From contig NZ_RPFW01000006.1 in assembly GCF_007827045.1 (NCBI RefSeq), forward strand, positions 1 to 64,000: a DNA stretch of 64,000 nucleotides. Direction: 5' to 3'. The stretch is from Trebonia kvetii (lineage in GTDB: Bacteria > Actinomycetota > Actinomycetes > Streptosporangiales > Streptosporangiaceae). The translations under genes were made by a program, and so were the position numbers. Positions 8,952 to 18,602 of the stretch are shown here, in pieces (positions within the stretch are counted from its first letter, which is position 1; the number at the start of each line of letters is the position of its first letter). The notes beneath the pieces are model-generated. The model was not told where the DNA came from. It saw only the letters and a program-made list of their open reading frames with translations, and did no database searches.

Positions 8952-9581
8952 TCAGCTGGTCGCCTCTAGCAGCATGCGCAACCGTGCGAGACAGCGACCT
9001 CGAGTGGGACCGATGCTGCCAACGGGGAGTCCCAGCTCGTCGGATATCTCGGCGTACGACGCCGGCGGGTCCGACATGAGCATTTCCATGAGTCGCTGCC
9101 AGCGCCGCGGCAGGTGCGTCATGGCCTCGCGAACCACCTGCGCGCGCTCCGCTGCCAGCAGCGCCTCGTCGACTTCCGGCTCATGCGTGGCAGGACCGTC
9201 GAACGATTCCTCCTCATCCGCGAGCACCAGTCTCTTGCGGATGGAGAGAGATCGCAGGCATTCGTTCCGCGCCGTCGACGCGAGCCAGGAGCCAATTCTG
9301 TCCGCATGCTCGATACGGTCGATGTGCTCAATCAGCCGCATCCAGGTCGTCTGGAAGACATCCGCGGCATCGTTTTCCGCGAGCTTGAAGTCCCTGGTGA
9401 TCGACCAGATGAGCCGGCCGTACTTGGCGATGAGGCCCTCCCAGGCCGCGGGATCCCCGTCGGCCGCCCGGCGGACCAGCCTGGTGGCGTCGAGTTCGAC
9501 CACCGCGGCGTCGATCGTGTTGAGGACTTCGACGACAGCGCCGTCGAGGTCCTGCTCCAGCATTACCGCGCTAGTAGGCAC
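8952..9581 (-). CDS. ECF-type RNA polymerase sigma factor
   Basis: A 209-aa sigma-70 family protein. Region 2 is seen as WEGLIAKYGRLIWSI, DAADVFQTTWMRL and IGSWLASTARNECLRSL; region 4 as MTHLPRRWQRLMEML and YAEISDELGLPVGSIGPTRGRCLARL. GSIGPTRGR is the helix-turn-helix of the SigE-like/ECF39-type group. It overlaps the end of the upstream sugar-transferase gene by 11 bases, so both are likely on one mRNA. No anti-sigma gene (zf-HC2 or membrane type) is next to it. GTG 9581 has a GGGGGG-type RBS; ATG 9563 is an alternative. Confidence 0.85.
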   Translation of the reverse strand: MPTSAVMLEQDLDGAVVEVLNTIDAAVVELDATRLVRRAADGDPAAWEGLIAKYGRLIWSITRDFKLAENDAADVFQTTWMRLIEHIDRIEHADRIGSWLASTARNECLRSLSIRKRLVLADEEESFDGPATHEPEVDEALLAAERAQVVREAMTHLPRRWQRLMEMLMSDPPASYAEISDELGLPVGSIGPTRGRCLARLRMLLEATS

Positions 9582-11019
9582 CGGCCCCCCTGAAGATCAC
9601 CGAGAACGTCTTCCACAGAATTTGAAGATCGAGAGCGAACGACCAGTTCTCGACGTAGCGCAGGTCGAGGCGCACCGTTTCGTCCCAGGACAGCTCGGAC
9701 CGGCCGTTGACCTGCCACATGCCAGTCAGGCCCGGCTTGACGACCAGCCGGCGGCGCACATGAGCGGCGTACCTCGCCGCCTCCTCCGGCAGCGCGGGGC
9801 GGGGGCCGACCAGCGACATCTCACCGCGGAGCACGTTGATGAGCTGCGGCAGCTCATCAAGCGACCATTTGCGCAGCCGCGCACCGATGCCAGTGACGCG
9901 CGGGTCCCGGCGAATCTTGAAGAGCACGCCGTCTGACTCGTTCTTCTCCCTCATCGCGGCCAGGCGCGCCTCTGCGTCCACCACCATCGTGCGGAACTTG
10001 TAGATCTTGAATGGTCGCCCGCCCTTGCCGACACGAGTCTGGGTGAAGAGCGCGGGACCGCCATCGGAGATCCGGATCACCACCGCAATCACTAGCATTA
10101 GCGGCGAAAGCACCAGGAGACCGAGCGCCGCGGCACACCGGTCGAAGAGATCCTTGACCGCCTGTCTAGGCCCGCTCAGCTGCGGGTGATCCACGTGCAG
10201 CAGGGTCAGTCCGGCGGTTGCCCTGATCGTGGTTCGCGGGCCAGCGACGTCCAGCAGCGCCGGGGCAACGCACAGGTCGGTGCCTGTCTTCTCCAGTTCC
10301 CAGGCGAGCGTCCTGAGCTTCATGCCGTCCATCTCCGGGCAGGAGAGCACCGCCACCGTGCCGGCCCTGATGTTCCGCACCACGCTGGCGGCGTCGTCGA
10401 TGTCTCCGACCACCGGCACGCCGGCCAGTTCGCTGTCGTTGAACTCGCCTGCCAGGCAAGCCGCTACCACGAGGAGGCCGTGATGCGACTCCCGGCGCAG
10501 CTCGCTGATCAGCTGCCGCACGGCGGGTTCGTGTCCCACCGCCACGACTGTGGACATGCACTCGCCGTGCGCCCGTCGCCGGTGCAGCCGCTTGCGCAGC
10601 ACGTATCTGACCAGCAGGTCAAGCCCGACGACGGCTGGCATGCTGACGACCAGATAGACGCGGGACAGTTCGTTGTTCACCGCGTAGGAGATCAGGGCGA
10701 GAGCTGCGGTCAGGCTCAGCCCAGCGTTGAGGATCCTGCGGAACTCATCTGAGCCTCCACCGATGAACCGCCGCTCGTATCCGCCGAAGACGCGGACCGC
10801 GATCAGCCACAGCAGCGGCAGCGCCAGGCTGAGCATCACGTACCTGTTGTTTGGATGCGCGCCAAAGCGCACTTCAGTGGCGGCGAGCGCCGCCACCATC
10901 GCCGCGGAGAAGTCCGCGATGGCTACTTGACGAACATAGGTTCGCAGCCAAGCGCCCGGCCGATTCGCCAGCCACTCGGAATGGTCGCCAACAGAGACAA
11001 TCGAAGAATAATCGGACAC
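9571..11019 (-). CDS. Polyprenyl-phosphate sugar-1-phosphate transferase (WbaP/exopolysaccharide initiating type)
   Basis: A 482-aa membrane enzyme that moves a sugar-1-phosphate from a nucleotide sugar to a polyprenyl phosphate, the first step of a surface polysaccharide. The N-terminal half has about four hydrophobic segments (residues about 30-145) and a Rossmann-like CoA-binding_3 region. A fifth membrane segment (LGLLVLSPLMLVIAVVIRI) precedes the catalytic bacterial sugar transferase domain, with FKIYKFRTM, RKWSLDELPQLINVLRGE, MSLVGPRP and KPGLTGMWQVNGRS. The start is GTG 11019 with GGTGGGGA upstream. It is coupled to the sigma factor downstream. The sugar specificity cannot be read. Confidence 0.9.
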   Translation of the reverse strand: MSDYSSIVSVGDHSEWLANRPGAWLRTYVRQVAIADFSAAMVAALAATEVRFGAHPNNRYVMLSLALPLLWLIAVRVFGGYERRFIGGGSDEFRRILNAGLSLTAALALISYAVNNELSRVYLVVSMPAVVGLDLLVRYVLRKRLHRRRAHGECMSTVVAVGHEPAVRQLISELRRESHHGLLVVAACLAGEFNDSELAGVPVVGDIDDAASVVRNIRAGTVAVLSCPEMDGMKLRTLAWELEKTGTDLCVAPALLDVAGPRTTIRATAGLTLLHVDHPQLSGPRQAVKDLFDRCAAALGLLVLSPLMLVIAVVIRISDGGPALFTQTRVGKGGRPFKIYKFRTMVVDAEARLAAMREKNESDGVLFKIRRDPRVTGIGARLRKWSLDELPQLINVLRGEMSLVGPRPALPEEAARYAAHVRRRLVVKPGLTGMWQVNGRSELSWDETVRLDLRYVENWSFALDLQILWKTFSVIFRGAGAY

Positions 11020-11813
11020 ACCCCATCCCCACCTCTCGATGTGTCACGGCGGAAGCACCGCCATGACAATCGCGCTCCCCCATAGGCACTTATGCGTGCC
11101 CTTCCTTCTGCCCTTTACGAGACGCCTGGACAAACCCGCCGGTTTACCCCGTCGGCTGCCAGATGTTTAGATGCCCCACATCATTTGAATTGTGAAAATA
11201 ACGAGCGTAAATGCCCACTGGGAAATCTGGGGTTGACGCGACTGTACGCCCGTGCCGACGACCGCGGGCACGCGACACAACCCGGCCAGACCGGTCCGGT
11301 AGGCTCCGTGGACAAGGCGGCAGCAAGGCGCCGGACGGTCGCCGGCGCACGCGCCGCATATGGTGACGGGCAGTTAGCGCAAGCGTCGTCAGTTAGCGAC
11401 ACCCAGGCATAGACCCGATGACGCGTTTTATCCTGCCCGGACCGCATATTTGCGCAGGCGTCACTATTAGGCACACGCAGCATCACCCCTCGCATGTTTC
11501 GGCGACACATCTAGCTACCGAAACATCGCTCCCGCTCTCTTTGACGCGATCTACCGCGCCATCCGGTTCTCTCCGCAGCCATCAGTGGTTAAACCGGCTT
11601 GCCTACGAGGGGCATCTTCTCAAATCTGCTTCGTGCTGACAATTGCCGGGGTCAGTTGAGATGCTAGGTAGAGGACCTAACAAGATTAATAGCACAGGAA
11701 TAAATGTTCTATTAGTTTTCGCGATCACGGAAGCAGGCTTCGTGCACGGATTGCTGAGCCTGGAAAAAATTGATCTTAGCGTTCTCCGCACGCCCACGAG
11801 ACTTTCCCGGAAT
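11020..11813. other. Long intergenic region upstream of the sugar transferase gene
   Basis: Nearly 0.8 kb without a convincing gene. Composition is less GC-rich than the coding DNA around it, especially 11640-11790. Visible structures are an inverted repeat ATGTTTCGG / CCGAAACAT (11494-11502 and 11518-11526, 15-base spacer) and a direct repeat CAGTTAGCG (about 11371 and 11389). Frames such as 11643-11888 have no RBS or family resemblance. Part of it must hold the promoter of the minus-strand sugar transferase gene. Confidence 0.6.
11494..11526. promoter_or_regulatory. Inverted repeat, possible operator
   Basis: Two perfect 9-base arms, ATGTTTCGG and CCGAAACAT, separated by 15 bases, lie alone in a gene-free stretch. 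The size and spacing fit a site for a dimeric regulator or a small hairpin. No T-run follows. The role is inferred. Confidence 0.35.
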
Positions 11814-12878
11814 TTACCGTTTCGCCGGGCCGGCCGCGCTTTCCCGCGCGCGCACCGCATCCGCAAAGCTCCGGGCCGCGGACCGTAGCTCCAGCTCCGG
11901 GTCTAGGCCTGCCTCAGCCGCCTCGGCGACAACCCTCATGAGCGCGTCGCCGATGCCCTTGCCGGCCAGGCTGGGATCCCCGCCGTCTCCGGCAGGGCTG
12001 TTCTCACCGGGATTCCCGCCATAGGCGGCAGGGAAGACAATTCCGGCTCGTTTCGCTCGCCGCTGCAACTGCGCGGCCAGCGAGAGCGCGGGCTGCCCGA
12101 ACGGAACGCCGTCGAGTACTGACGGACTATCTGTGCCACCGTCCGAGCCCCCGGCCCGTGCGGCCTCGGCCTTGGCGGCCCGCTCCGCCATCTTGATCTC
12201 TTCCCAGTTGGCGTTCACGTCGGCCGCCGATGACACCGACACGGAACCGAACACGTGCGGGTGCCGCCTGACCAGCTTCGCCGCGAGTGTGTCGGCGACG
12301 TCATCGATGGTGAACCCGCCCTCGGCGGCGGGCCGCTCGGCGGCGATCCTCGCGTGGAAGAACGCCTGAAACATGACGTCGCCGATCTCCTCGCGCAGCC
12401 CCGCGAGGTCGCCGGACTCGATCGTCTCCGCGGCCTCATAGGCCTCTTCAAGCAGGTACTTCAGCAACGACGAATGGGTCTGCTCCCGGTCCCACGGGCA
12501 GGACACCCGCAGCCGGTCCATGATCGCGACCAGGTCGAGCAGGTGCGCGCCCGGCAGGTCACGCGACCCGTTCAGCACCTGATACGGGACGGAAAGAGCA
12601 CCAAGCAGCGCCGGGTCCGCCTCCTCATCGGGCGGCGCGACCCATAGCACGTCGCCATCGGCGGACGACGCGGCGGACGACAGGAAACCGGCGAGCGGAA
12701 CAGCGCCGGCCGGTGCGTCGACAACCGAGGGGACCACGTCCGCCGCGGTCAGCGCGGGCAGTTGCGGATGCCCGCCAGAACCGGCAAGCACCCTGGACGC
12801 CGCACGCAGCGCGGACCACGCCTGCCAGGTGAGCAGCCCGGGCGCCACCCGCGAGCTGGTCAGCAGGACGGTCAGCAC
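11814..12878 (-). CDS. mazG: Nucleoside triphosphate pyrophosphohydrolase MazG
   Basis: 354 aa. The MazG core is clear: IMDRLRVSCPWDREQTHSSL, LLEEAYEAAETI, then LREEIGDVMFQAFFHARIA, giving the EExxE and ExxD metal ligands. MazG hydrolyses NTPs and (in some bacteria) ppGpp to monophosphates. As in other actinobacteria there is an extra N-terminal domain of about 150 aa before the MazG core. The GTG at 12878 overlaps the stop of the SurA-like gene by seven bases; the longer upstream frame is a shadow of that gene. The order mfd, surA-like, mazG is common in actinobacteria. Confidence 0.88.
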   Translation of the reverse strand: MLTVLLTSSRVAPGLLTWQAWSALRAASRVLAGSGGHPQLPALTAADVVPSVVDAPAGAVPLAGFLSSAASSADGDVLWVAPPDEEADPALLGALSVPYQVLNGSRDLPGAHLLDLVAIMDRLRVSCPWDREQTHSSLLKYLLEEAYEAAETIESGDLAGLREEIGDVMFQAFFHARIAAERPAAEGGFTIDDVADTLAAKLVRRHPHVFGSVSVSSAADVNANWEEIKMAERAAKAEAARAGGSDGGTDSPSVLDGVPFGQPALSLAAQLQRRAKRAGIVFPAAYGGNPGENSPAGDGGDPSLAGKGIGDALMRVVAEAAEAGLDPELELRSAARSFADAVRARESAAGPAKR

Positions 12879-13555
12879 GCCGGGGCGAGCCCCGTGGTGG
12901 ACGCGGGCGTCGGCTTGCCGGCCGGCTGCGACAGCGTGTTCGGCGTCGCGACGACCGTGTAGTGCGTGTAGTCCAGCCGTCCGAACTGCGGGCTGACCTT
13001 GATGTTGAGCGACTTGGCCGCCTGGCACTGCGACTTGGTGATCGCGGTGGTGAAGGCGTTCTGCTCCGCGGTGGTCGACGGCGTCTTGCCGTTGTTCAGC
13101 TTGAGCGCGTAGGCGGTCTGCTGCGCCTCCCACTGGCCGACCTCGGGGAACAGCTGCGGCGGTATGCCGTTGGCAATGAGCAGTTCGGTCGTGCTGGCGA
13201 ACCCGTAATGCTGCGCCACGCTCTTGAGCGAGCTGAGCCCCGCCTCAGCCTCGGACTGAGACACCGTGATGCCGTTCGTCGCGGCCACCTGGTCCATGAC
13301 GGCGAACCTGATCAGCCAGGACAGCACCGCGGTCGGCATCTGCGCGGTGGTGATCGGCAGCTGGCTGTAGGGCTTGGCGGCCGCCTGGAGGTTGGAGACC
13401 TGCGTGTCAAGCGAGGACACGGTGATCCGCTGGTCGCCGACGATCGCAGCGGCCCCTGCCTGTACCGGACCGCAGGCGGCGAGTACCGCGCACGCGCCAA
13501 GGCCCGCGGCGCCGAGCGCGGCCACCCGGCGGCCCTTCTTAGCAAACAGAGCCAC
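12872..13555 (-). CDS. SurA N-terminal-like lipoprotein (foldase-type)
   Basis: A 227-aa exported lipoprotein. The signal peptide has KKGRR, a hydrophobic AALGAAGLGACAV core and a LAAC lipobox. The mature part begins like SurA/PrsA chaperones (AAIVGDQRITVSSLDTQVSNL). No parvulin PPIase domain is seen, so it resembles a chaperone-only SurA_N protein. GTG 13555 is preferred because AAGGGA lies about seven bases upstream; a TTG at 13579 is the alternative. It is translationally coupled to mazG downstream. Confidence 0.75.
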   Translation of the reverse strand: MALFAKKGRRVAALGAAGLGACAVLAACGPVQAGAAAIVGDQRITVSSLDTQVSNLQAAAKPYSQLPITTAQMPTAVLSWLIRFAVMDQVAATNGITVSQSEAEAGLSSLKSVAQHYGFASTTELLIANGIPPQLFPEVGQWEAQQTAYALKLNNGKTPSTTAEQNAFTTAITKSQCQAAKSLNIKVSPQFGRLDYTHYTVVATPNTLSQPAGKPTPASTTGLAPAC

Positions 13556-13595
13556 AGACGATCCCTTCAACCGTGTCAATCAACGACAGCGCGAA

Positions 13596-16500
13596 CTACG
13601 ACTCGGACAGTACCGAACGGATTACCTCCGCGCACCAAGCGAGTAGCTCGGTGTCGCGCAACGGCTCCCCGCCGAAGCCTCCGCTGGAGGCACCGGACTT
13701 CGGCACTGGTACCAGCATGGTACGCACTGCCGGCTTAAGCACTGTCTTGGGGTATAGCCGCTGAACCCGGACCACACGCGAATCAGGCAGGACAACAGGG
13801 GCAAACCGCACGTGCGATCCCTGGAGTGTGATGTCCGTCAGCCCGGCGCGCCGGGCGTCGAACCGGAGCCTGGCCACGTCGAGCAGCGTCACCACGGGCA
13901 GCGGCAGCTCGCCGTAGCGGTCGCGCAGCTCGTCACGGACGGAGATCACGTCGTCCTCGGAGTCAATGGCCGCGATGGAGGTGTAAGCCGCGAGACGCAG
14001 CCGCTCGCCAGGGATGTAGTCGTGCGGTATGTGCGCGTTGACCGGCAGCTCGACCCGCACCTCGGGCCGCTCGGGTGGCGCGTCGTCCTTGAGCTCGCGC
14101 ACCGCCTCGCCGATCATCCGGATGTACAAGTCGAACCCGACCCCGGCGATGTGCCCCGACTGCTCGCCGCCGAGCAGGTTCCCCGCCCCGCGGATCTCCA
14201 GGTCCTTCAGCGCGACGTACATGCCGGCGCCGATCTCCGTATGCTGCGCCACCGTCGCGAGCCGCTCGTGCGCCGTCTCGGTCAGCGGCTTGTCCTGCGG
14301 GTAGAGGAAGTACGCGTACGCGCGCTCCCGCCCGCGCCCGACGCGGCCGCGCAGCTGGTGCAGCTGGGACAGTCCCTGCGCGTCGGCCCGGTCCACGATC
14401 AGTGTGTTCGCGTTGGGTATGTCGAGCCCGGACTCGACGATGGTGGTCGCGACCAGGATGTCGAATGACCGGTCCCAGAAGCCGATCATGATCCGCTCGA
14501 GCTCGTGCTCGTTCATCTGGCCGTGGGCGACCTGGATCCTGGCCTCCGGCACCAGCTCGCCGAGCCGCGCGGCGACCTTCTTGATCGACTGCACCCGGTT
14601 GTGCACGTAGAAGACCTGGCCGTCACGGAGCAGCTCGCGCCTGATGGCCGCGGCGATCTGCTTCTCGTCATAGGCGCCGACGAACGTGAGCACCGGGTGC
14701 CGCTCCTCCGGCGGGGTCAGGATGGTGGACATCTCGCGGATGCCCGCCACGCCCATCTCCAGCGTGCGCGGGATCGGCGTCGCGGACATCGCGAGCACGT
14801 CCACCTCGGTGCGCAGCCGCTTGAGGTACTCCTTGTGCTCGACGCCGAACCGCTGCTCCTCGTCGATGATCACCAGGCCGAGCTGCTTGAACCTGGTCTC
14901 GGGCGACAGCAGCCGGTGGGTGCCGATCACCAAGTCGACGGTGCCGTCGGCGAGACCGCGCTGCGTCTCCGCGACCTCGCCAGCGCTCTGGAACCTGGAC
15001 ATCGGCTTGACCGACACCGGGAACGGCGCGTACCGCTCGGAGAACGTGTTGAAGTGCTGCTGCGCGAGGATGGTCGTCGGCACGAGGATCGCGACCTGCT
15101 TGCCATCCTGGACGGCCTTGAACGCGGCCCGCACCGCGATCTCGGTCTTACCGTAGCCGACGTCGCCGCAGATCAGCCGGTCCATCGGCACCGGCTTTTC
15201 CATGTCGCGCTTGACGTCGTCCACCGCGGACAGCTGATCCGGCGTCTCCACGTAGGGGAAGGCGTCTTCAAGCTCGCGCTGCCACGGGGTGTCGCCGCCG
15301 AACGCGTGCCCCGGTGAGGCCATCCGCGCCGAGTACAGCCTGATCAGCTCGGCCGCGATCTCGCGGACCGCCTTGCGCGCCCTGCCCTTGGTCTTGGCCC
15401 AGTCCGCGCCGCCGAGCCGGTGCAGCGCAGGCGCCTCACCGCCGACATACTTGGTGACCTCGTCGAGCTGGTCGGTCGGCACGTACAGCCGGTCCGGCGG
15501 ATGCCCCCGCCTGCCCGATGCGTACTCGAGCACCAGGTAGTCACGGGTCGCGCCGGCCGCCGTCCGGCTTGTCATCTCCACGAATCTGCCAACACCGTGC
15601 TGCTCATGCACCACGTAGTCACCCGGCTGCAGCTGAAGCGGATCCACGCCGCCGCGCCGCCGCGCCGACGGCATCCGCCGCTCATCCCGTGAGCTTGGCC
15701 GTGACGTGCCGCGCGCCGCGAAGTCCGCCTCGGTGAGCACCGCGAGCCGCACGGCCGGCCAGGAGAATCCCTGGCGGAGCTCGCCGGTGGCGACGTAGGG
15801 GACGCCGCCCTGCGGCTCCTCGGCAAGATCGCCCTCCCGCGCGCCGAATCCCTCGCCGCGCAGCACCTCGGCGAGCCGCTTGGCCGGCCCGTGCCCCTCG
15901 GTGACGAGCACCACTCGCCATCCGTCCGCGAGCCAGTGCCGCACGTCCGCGATCATGCGGTTGGTCTCGCCGCGGTAGGCCGCCGCGGGCTGGGCACTGA
16001 TGATCATCCCGAACGGTTGCGGCGTACTCTCTACCGCCGATTGCTCCCCCGACGGGTCGGCGCCCTCCTCGGTGACTCCGAAGGGAGCGAGGGTCCACCA
16101 CGCGATGCCGAGTTCCGCGGCGGCCTCGCGGATCGTCTCAATCGGCTGGAAGGCCGAGCCGCCGAGGTCGACGGGCGCCTCGCCGCCGGACGCCGCGCTC
16201 GCCCAGGACGCCTCGAGGAACTCCTGGCTTGTCGACACGAGCTCGATCGCCCTGGTCCTGATCCGCTCGGGGTCGCAGGCGAGCAGCACGGCACCGAGCG
16301 GAAGGTGGTCGAGCAGCAGGTCCATGTGGTCCGCGAGGACGGAGGAGAAGGCCTCCATGCCCTCCACGGTGATCCCGTCGGCGATCTTGCCGAGGATCTC
16401 AGAAACGGCGGGGTGCTTGGCAGAAAGCTCCTTGGCGCGGGCGCGCACCGACGGGGTGAGCAGCAGCTCGCGGCAGGGCGGCGCCCACAGGCCGTGGTCC

Positions 16501-17207
16501 GCCTGGCCGGCCGACCGCTGGTCAGCGACCTTGAATACCCGGATCTCCTCGACGGTGTCGCCGAAGAACTCGACGCGCAGCGGATGCTCCTCGGTCGGCG
16601 GGAACACGTCGAGCAGGCCGCCGCGCACCGCGAGTTCACCGCGCTTGGACACCATCTCGACGCGGGCATACCCGATGTCGACGAGCCGCGCGATCACGTC
16701 CTCAGGGTCCGCGTCGTCCCCCGCGGCGAGCCGGACGGGCACCAGGTCGCCAAGCCCGGCGACGATCGGCTGGAGCACGGCCCGCACCGGCGCGACGACG
16801 ACCTTGAGCGGACCCCCCACGGCGTCGCCAGCGGGCCCCGGGTGCTGCAGCCGCCGCAGGACCGCGATCCGCTGGCCGACTGTGTCCGAGCGGGGAGAGA
16901 GCCGCTCATGCGGCAACGTCTCCCAGCCGGGGAATGTGGCAACCACGTGCGGCGGCAGGAACGACCCGAGCGCCGCGGTCAGGTCTTCGGCCTCCCGGGC
17001 GGTCGCGGTGACCGCGAGCACGAAGCGGCCCTGGCCGCCGGCGACCCCGGTAGCCATCGCGGCGGTGACGAGCGGGCGCAGGGCGGCGGGTGCGACGAGA
17101 TCGCGCTCGGCGGCGCCGTCGATCTCTTGCGTGCCTGGCTGGCCGGCGAGGGCGGTACGGAGCTGGGGATCTTCGGCTACGGCGGCGAGTAGTCCGGCGA
17201 GGCTCAT
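13596..17207 (-). CDS. mfd: Transcription-repair coupling factor Mfd
   Basis: A full-length Mfd of 1203 aa that frees stalled RNA polymerase and recruits UvrA. The N-terminal third is the UvrB-like module. The RNA-polymerase interaction domain starts at LQLQPGDYVVHEQHGVGRFV (about residue 520). The translocase has CGDVGYGKTE (Walker A, about 675), DEEQRFGVEHKE, LAMSATPIPRTLEM and the C-terminal TRCF motor motifs with QLRGRVGRGRERAYAYF. The C-terminal domain (about 1030-1150) is also complete. The start is ATG 17207. It heads the mfd, surA-like, mazG block. Confidence 0.97.
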   Translation of the reverse strand: MSLAGLLAAVAEDPQLRTALAGQPGTQEIDGAAERDLVAPAALRPLVTAAMATGVAGGQGRFVLAVTATAREAEDLTAALGSFLPPHVVATFPGWETLPHERLSPRSDTVGQRIAVLRRLQHPGPAGDAVGGPLKVVVAPVRAVLQPIVAGLGDLVPVRLAAGDDADPEDVIARLVDIGYARVEMVSKRGELAVRGGLLDVFPPTEEHPLRVEFFGDTVEEIRVFKVADQRSAGQADHGLWAPPCRELLLTPSVRARAKELSAKHPAVSEILGKIADGITVEGMEAFSSVLADHMDLLLDHLPLGAVLLACDPERIRTRAIELVSTSQEFLEASWASAASGGEAPVDLGGSAFQPIETIREAAAELGIAWWTLAPFGVTEEGADPSGEQSAVESTPQPFGMIISAQPAAAYRGETNRMIADVRHWLADGWRVVLVTEGHGPAKRLAEVLRGEGFGAREGDLAEEPQGGVPYVATGELRQGFSWPAVRLAVLTEADFAARGTSRPSSRDERRMPSARRRGGVDPLQLQPGDYVVHEQHGVGRFVEMTSRTAAGATRDYLVLEYASGRRGHPPDRLYVPTDQLDEVTKYVGGEAPALHRLGGADWAKTKGRARKAVREIAAELIRLYSARMASPGHAFGGDTPWQRELEDAFPYVETPDQLSAVDDVKRDMEKPVPMDRLICGDVGYGKTEIAVRAAFKAVQDGKQVAILVPTTILAQQHFNTFSERYAPFPVSVKPMSRFQSAGEVAETQRGLADGTVDLVIGTHRLLSPETRFKQLGLVIIDEEQRFGVEHKEYLKRLRTEVDVLAMSATPIPRTLEMGVAGIREMSTILTPPEERHPVLTFVGAYDEKQIAAAIRRELLRDGQVFYVHNRVQSIKKVAARLGELVPEARIQVAHGQMNEHELERIMIGFWDRSFDILVATTIVESGLDIPNANTLIVDRADAQGLSQLHQLRGRVGRGRERAYAYFLYPQDKPLTETAHERLATVAQHTEIGAGMYVALKDLEIRGAGNLLGGEQSGHIAGVGFDLYIRMIGEAVRELKDDAPPERPEVRVELPVNAHIPHDYIPGERLRLAAYTSIAAIDSEDDVISVRDELRDRYGELPLPVVTLLDVARLRFDARRAGLTDITLQGSHVRFAPVVLPDSRVVRVQRLYPKTVLKPAVRTMLVPVPKSGASSGGFGGEPLRDTELLAWCAEVIRSVLSES

Positions 17208-17385
17208 GCTGTCCCAATGTGAGAGTGATAAGGCTGCGGAGGCATCGCGCGAACGTCCGCCCGCCCGTCAGGGCAGGACCAGAATCAGGCAGTCCCCGTA
17301 CGCGCCACGGGTCGGCACTAGAGCGCCCGACGCCCCACCTAGTCTACGTCGCGCCGCCTGGGGCGCGTCCCGCCGCAGCGCCGCC

Positions 17386-18423
17386 CTAGTTCGCGCCGGG
17401 TGTCCGCCTGAGCATCTCGTCCACCGTGCCGGCAGCCATCAGTTCCTTGATCCTGCGCAGCCGGACAAAACGCGACCCGGTGAAGTCCTCGTACGTCAAC
17501 CCGTGCGCCGTGTAGCTGGCAAGAAGCTCGGCGATCCCGTCGCGCACCGTCCAGCGCAGGCCAAGGCCAGGGAATGTGTCATTGAGCTTGCCGAAATCGA
17601 CGCGGTAGTTGCGCAGGTCAGGCCCGGCGTTGGCGGCAAAGGTCACCGCGGACCCGGTCACGGTCTCGCGGACCTGCTCGGCGATATCTCGGATCTGGAC
17701 GTTGTCCTCGGACCGCCCGACGTTGAACGCCTCGTTATGCACGAGTTCACGCGGCGCGTCAAGCACGGCGAGGAACGTGCGGCTGATGTCCTCGATGTGC
17801 ACGAGCGGCCGCCATGGCGTGCCGTCGCTCTCCAGGCGGACCTGACCTGTCGTCAGCGCGACTGCGGTGAGGTTGTTCACCACGATGTCAAGGCGCAGTC
17901 GTCTGGAGGCGCCGTAAGCGGTCGCGTTCCGCAGGTAGGTAGGGCTGAAGTTGTCGTCGGCGAGCTTGGCGAGTTCCCGCTCGGCCATGACTTTGCTCTC
18001 ACCGTAGGGCGTCACGGGGAAGAGGTCGGCATCCTCGGCCACCGCCGCCGATCCTGCCGCTCCGTAGAGGCTGCACGAGGACGAGAACAGGAACCTCGGC
18101 ACCCCCGCCTCTTTGGCCTTCGCGGCAAGCCGCATCGTGCCGTCCAGGTTCACCGAGTACGTCGCCCTGGGGTTCAGGTCGCCCAGCGGGTCGTTCGACA
18201 GTGCCGCCAGGCAGACGACCGCGTCATAGCCGCGCAGCTGGGCCGCCGTGACGTCTCGCATGTCGGCGTTTTCTAGCGCGCTGTCTTGTGCCTCGCCTGG
18301 CCCGAGGTCACACCCTGAGTACAGGCCGAGGTCAAGACCGTCGACCACGTGTCTAGCGTTCCTGAGGAACGGGACGAGAACCGCACCGATGTAGCCGCCA
18401 TCACCCGCGACCAGGACCCGCAT
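17386..18423 (-). CDS. NAD-dependent epimerase/dehydratase (nucleotide-sugar SDR)
   Basis: A 345-aa extended SDR. The NAD loop is LVAGDGGYIGAVL at the N-terminus. The catalytic Ser region is FLFSSSCSLYG and the Tyr/Lys pair is TPYGESKVMAERE. The substrate-binding half has RNATAYGASRRLRLD. Such proteins epimerise or dehydrate NDP-hexoses. It is divergent from the methyltransferase gene at 18603, with a shared 180-base promoter region. It may serve the same surface-sugar pathway as the genes at 5-11 kb; the exact sugar is unknown. Confidence 0.85.
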   Translation of the reverse strand: MRVLVAGDGGYIGAVLVPFLRNARHVVDGLDLGLYSGCDLGPGEAQDSALENADMRDVTAAQLRGYDAVVCLAALSNDPLGDLNPRATYSVNLDGTMRLAAKAKEAGVPRFLFSSSCSLYGAAGSAAVAEDADLFPVTPYGESKVMAERELAKLADDNFSPTYLRNATAYGASRRLRLDIVVNNLTAVALTTGQVRLESDGTPWRPLVHIEDISRTFLAVLDAPRELVHNEAFNVGRSEDNVQIRDIAEQVRETVTGSAVTFAANAGPDLRNYRVDFGKLNDTFPGLGLRWTVRDGIAELLASYTAHGLTYEDFTGSRFVRLRRIKELMAAGTVDEMLRRTPGAN

Positions 18424-18602
18424 CTCGCACTCCTTGATCTGCCAGCCGGCAGCCGGCCAGCCCGGCGCGGGCCTTCACACCAGAAGACCCTGGGGAATGG
18501 CACCCTGATACAGCCGAAGGCTGCCATGGTTTGCGGAGATTGCGTTCCTCACTGTCAGGCAAACTCGATACGCTATGTAGTTATTCAACTACCATACGAT
18601 CC

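Noticed and set aside
11643..11888. 81-codon plus frame
   Set aside because: No RBS and runs into the mazG 3' end antisense; composition not coding-like.
16000..18276. 758-codon frame opposite mfd and the epimerase
   Set aside because: Antisense shadow of two strongly supported genes; no family resemblance.
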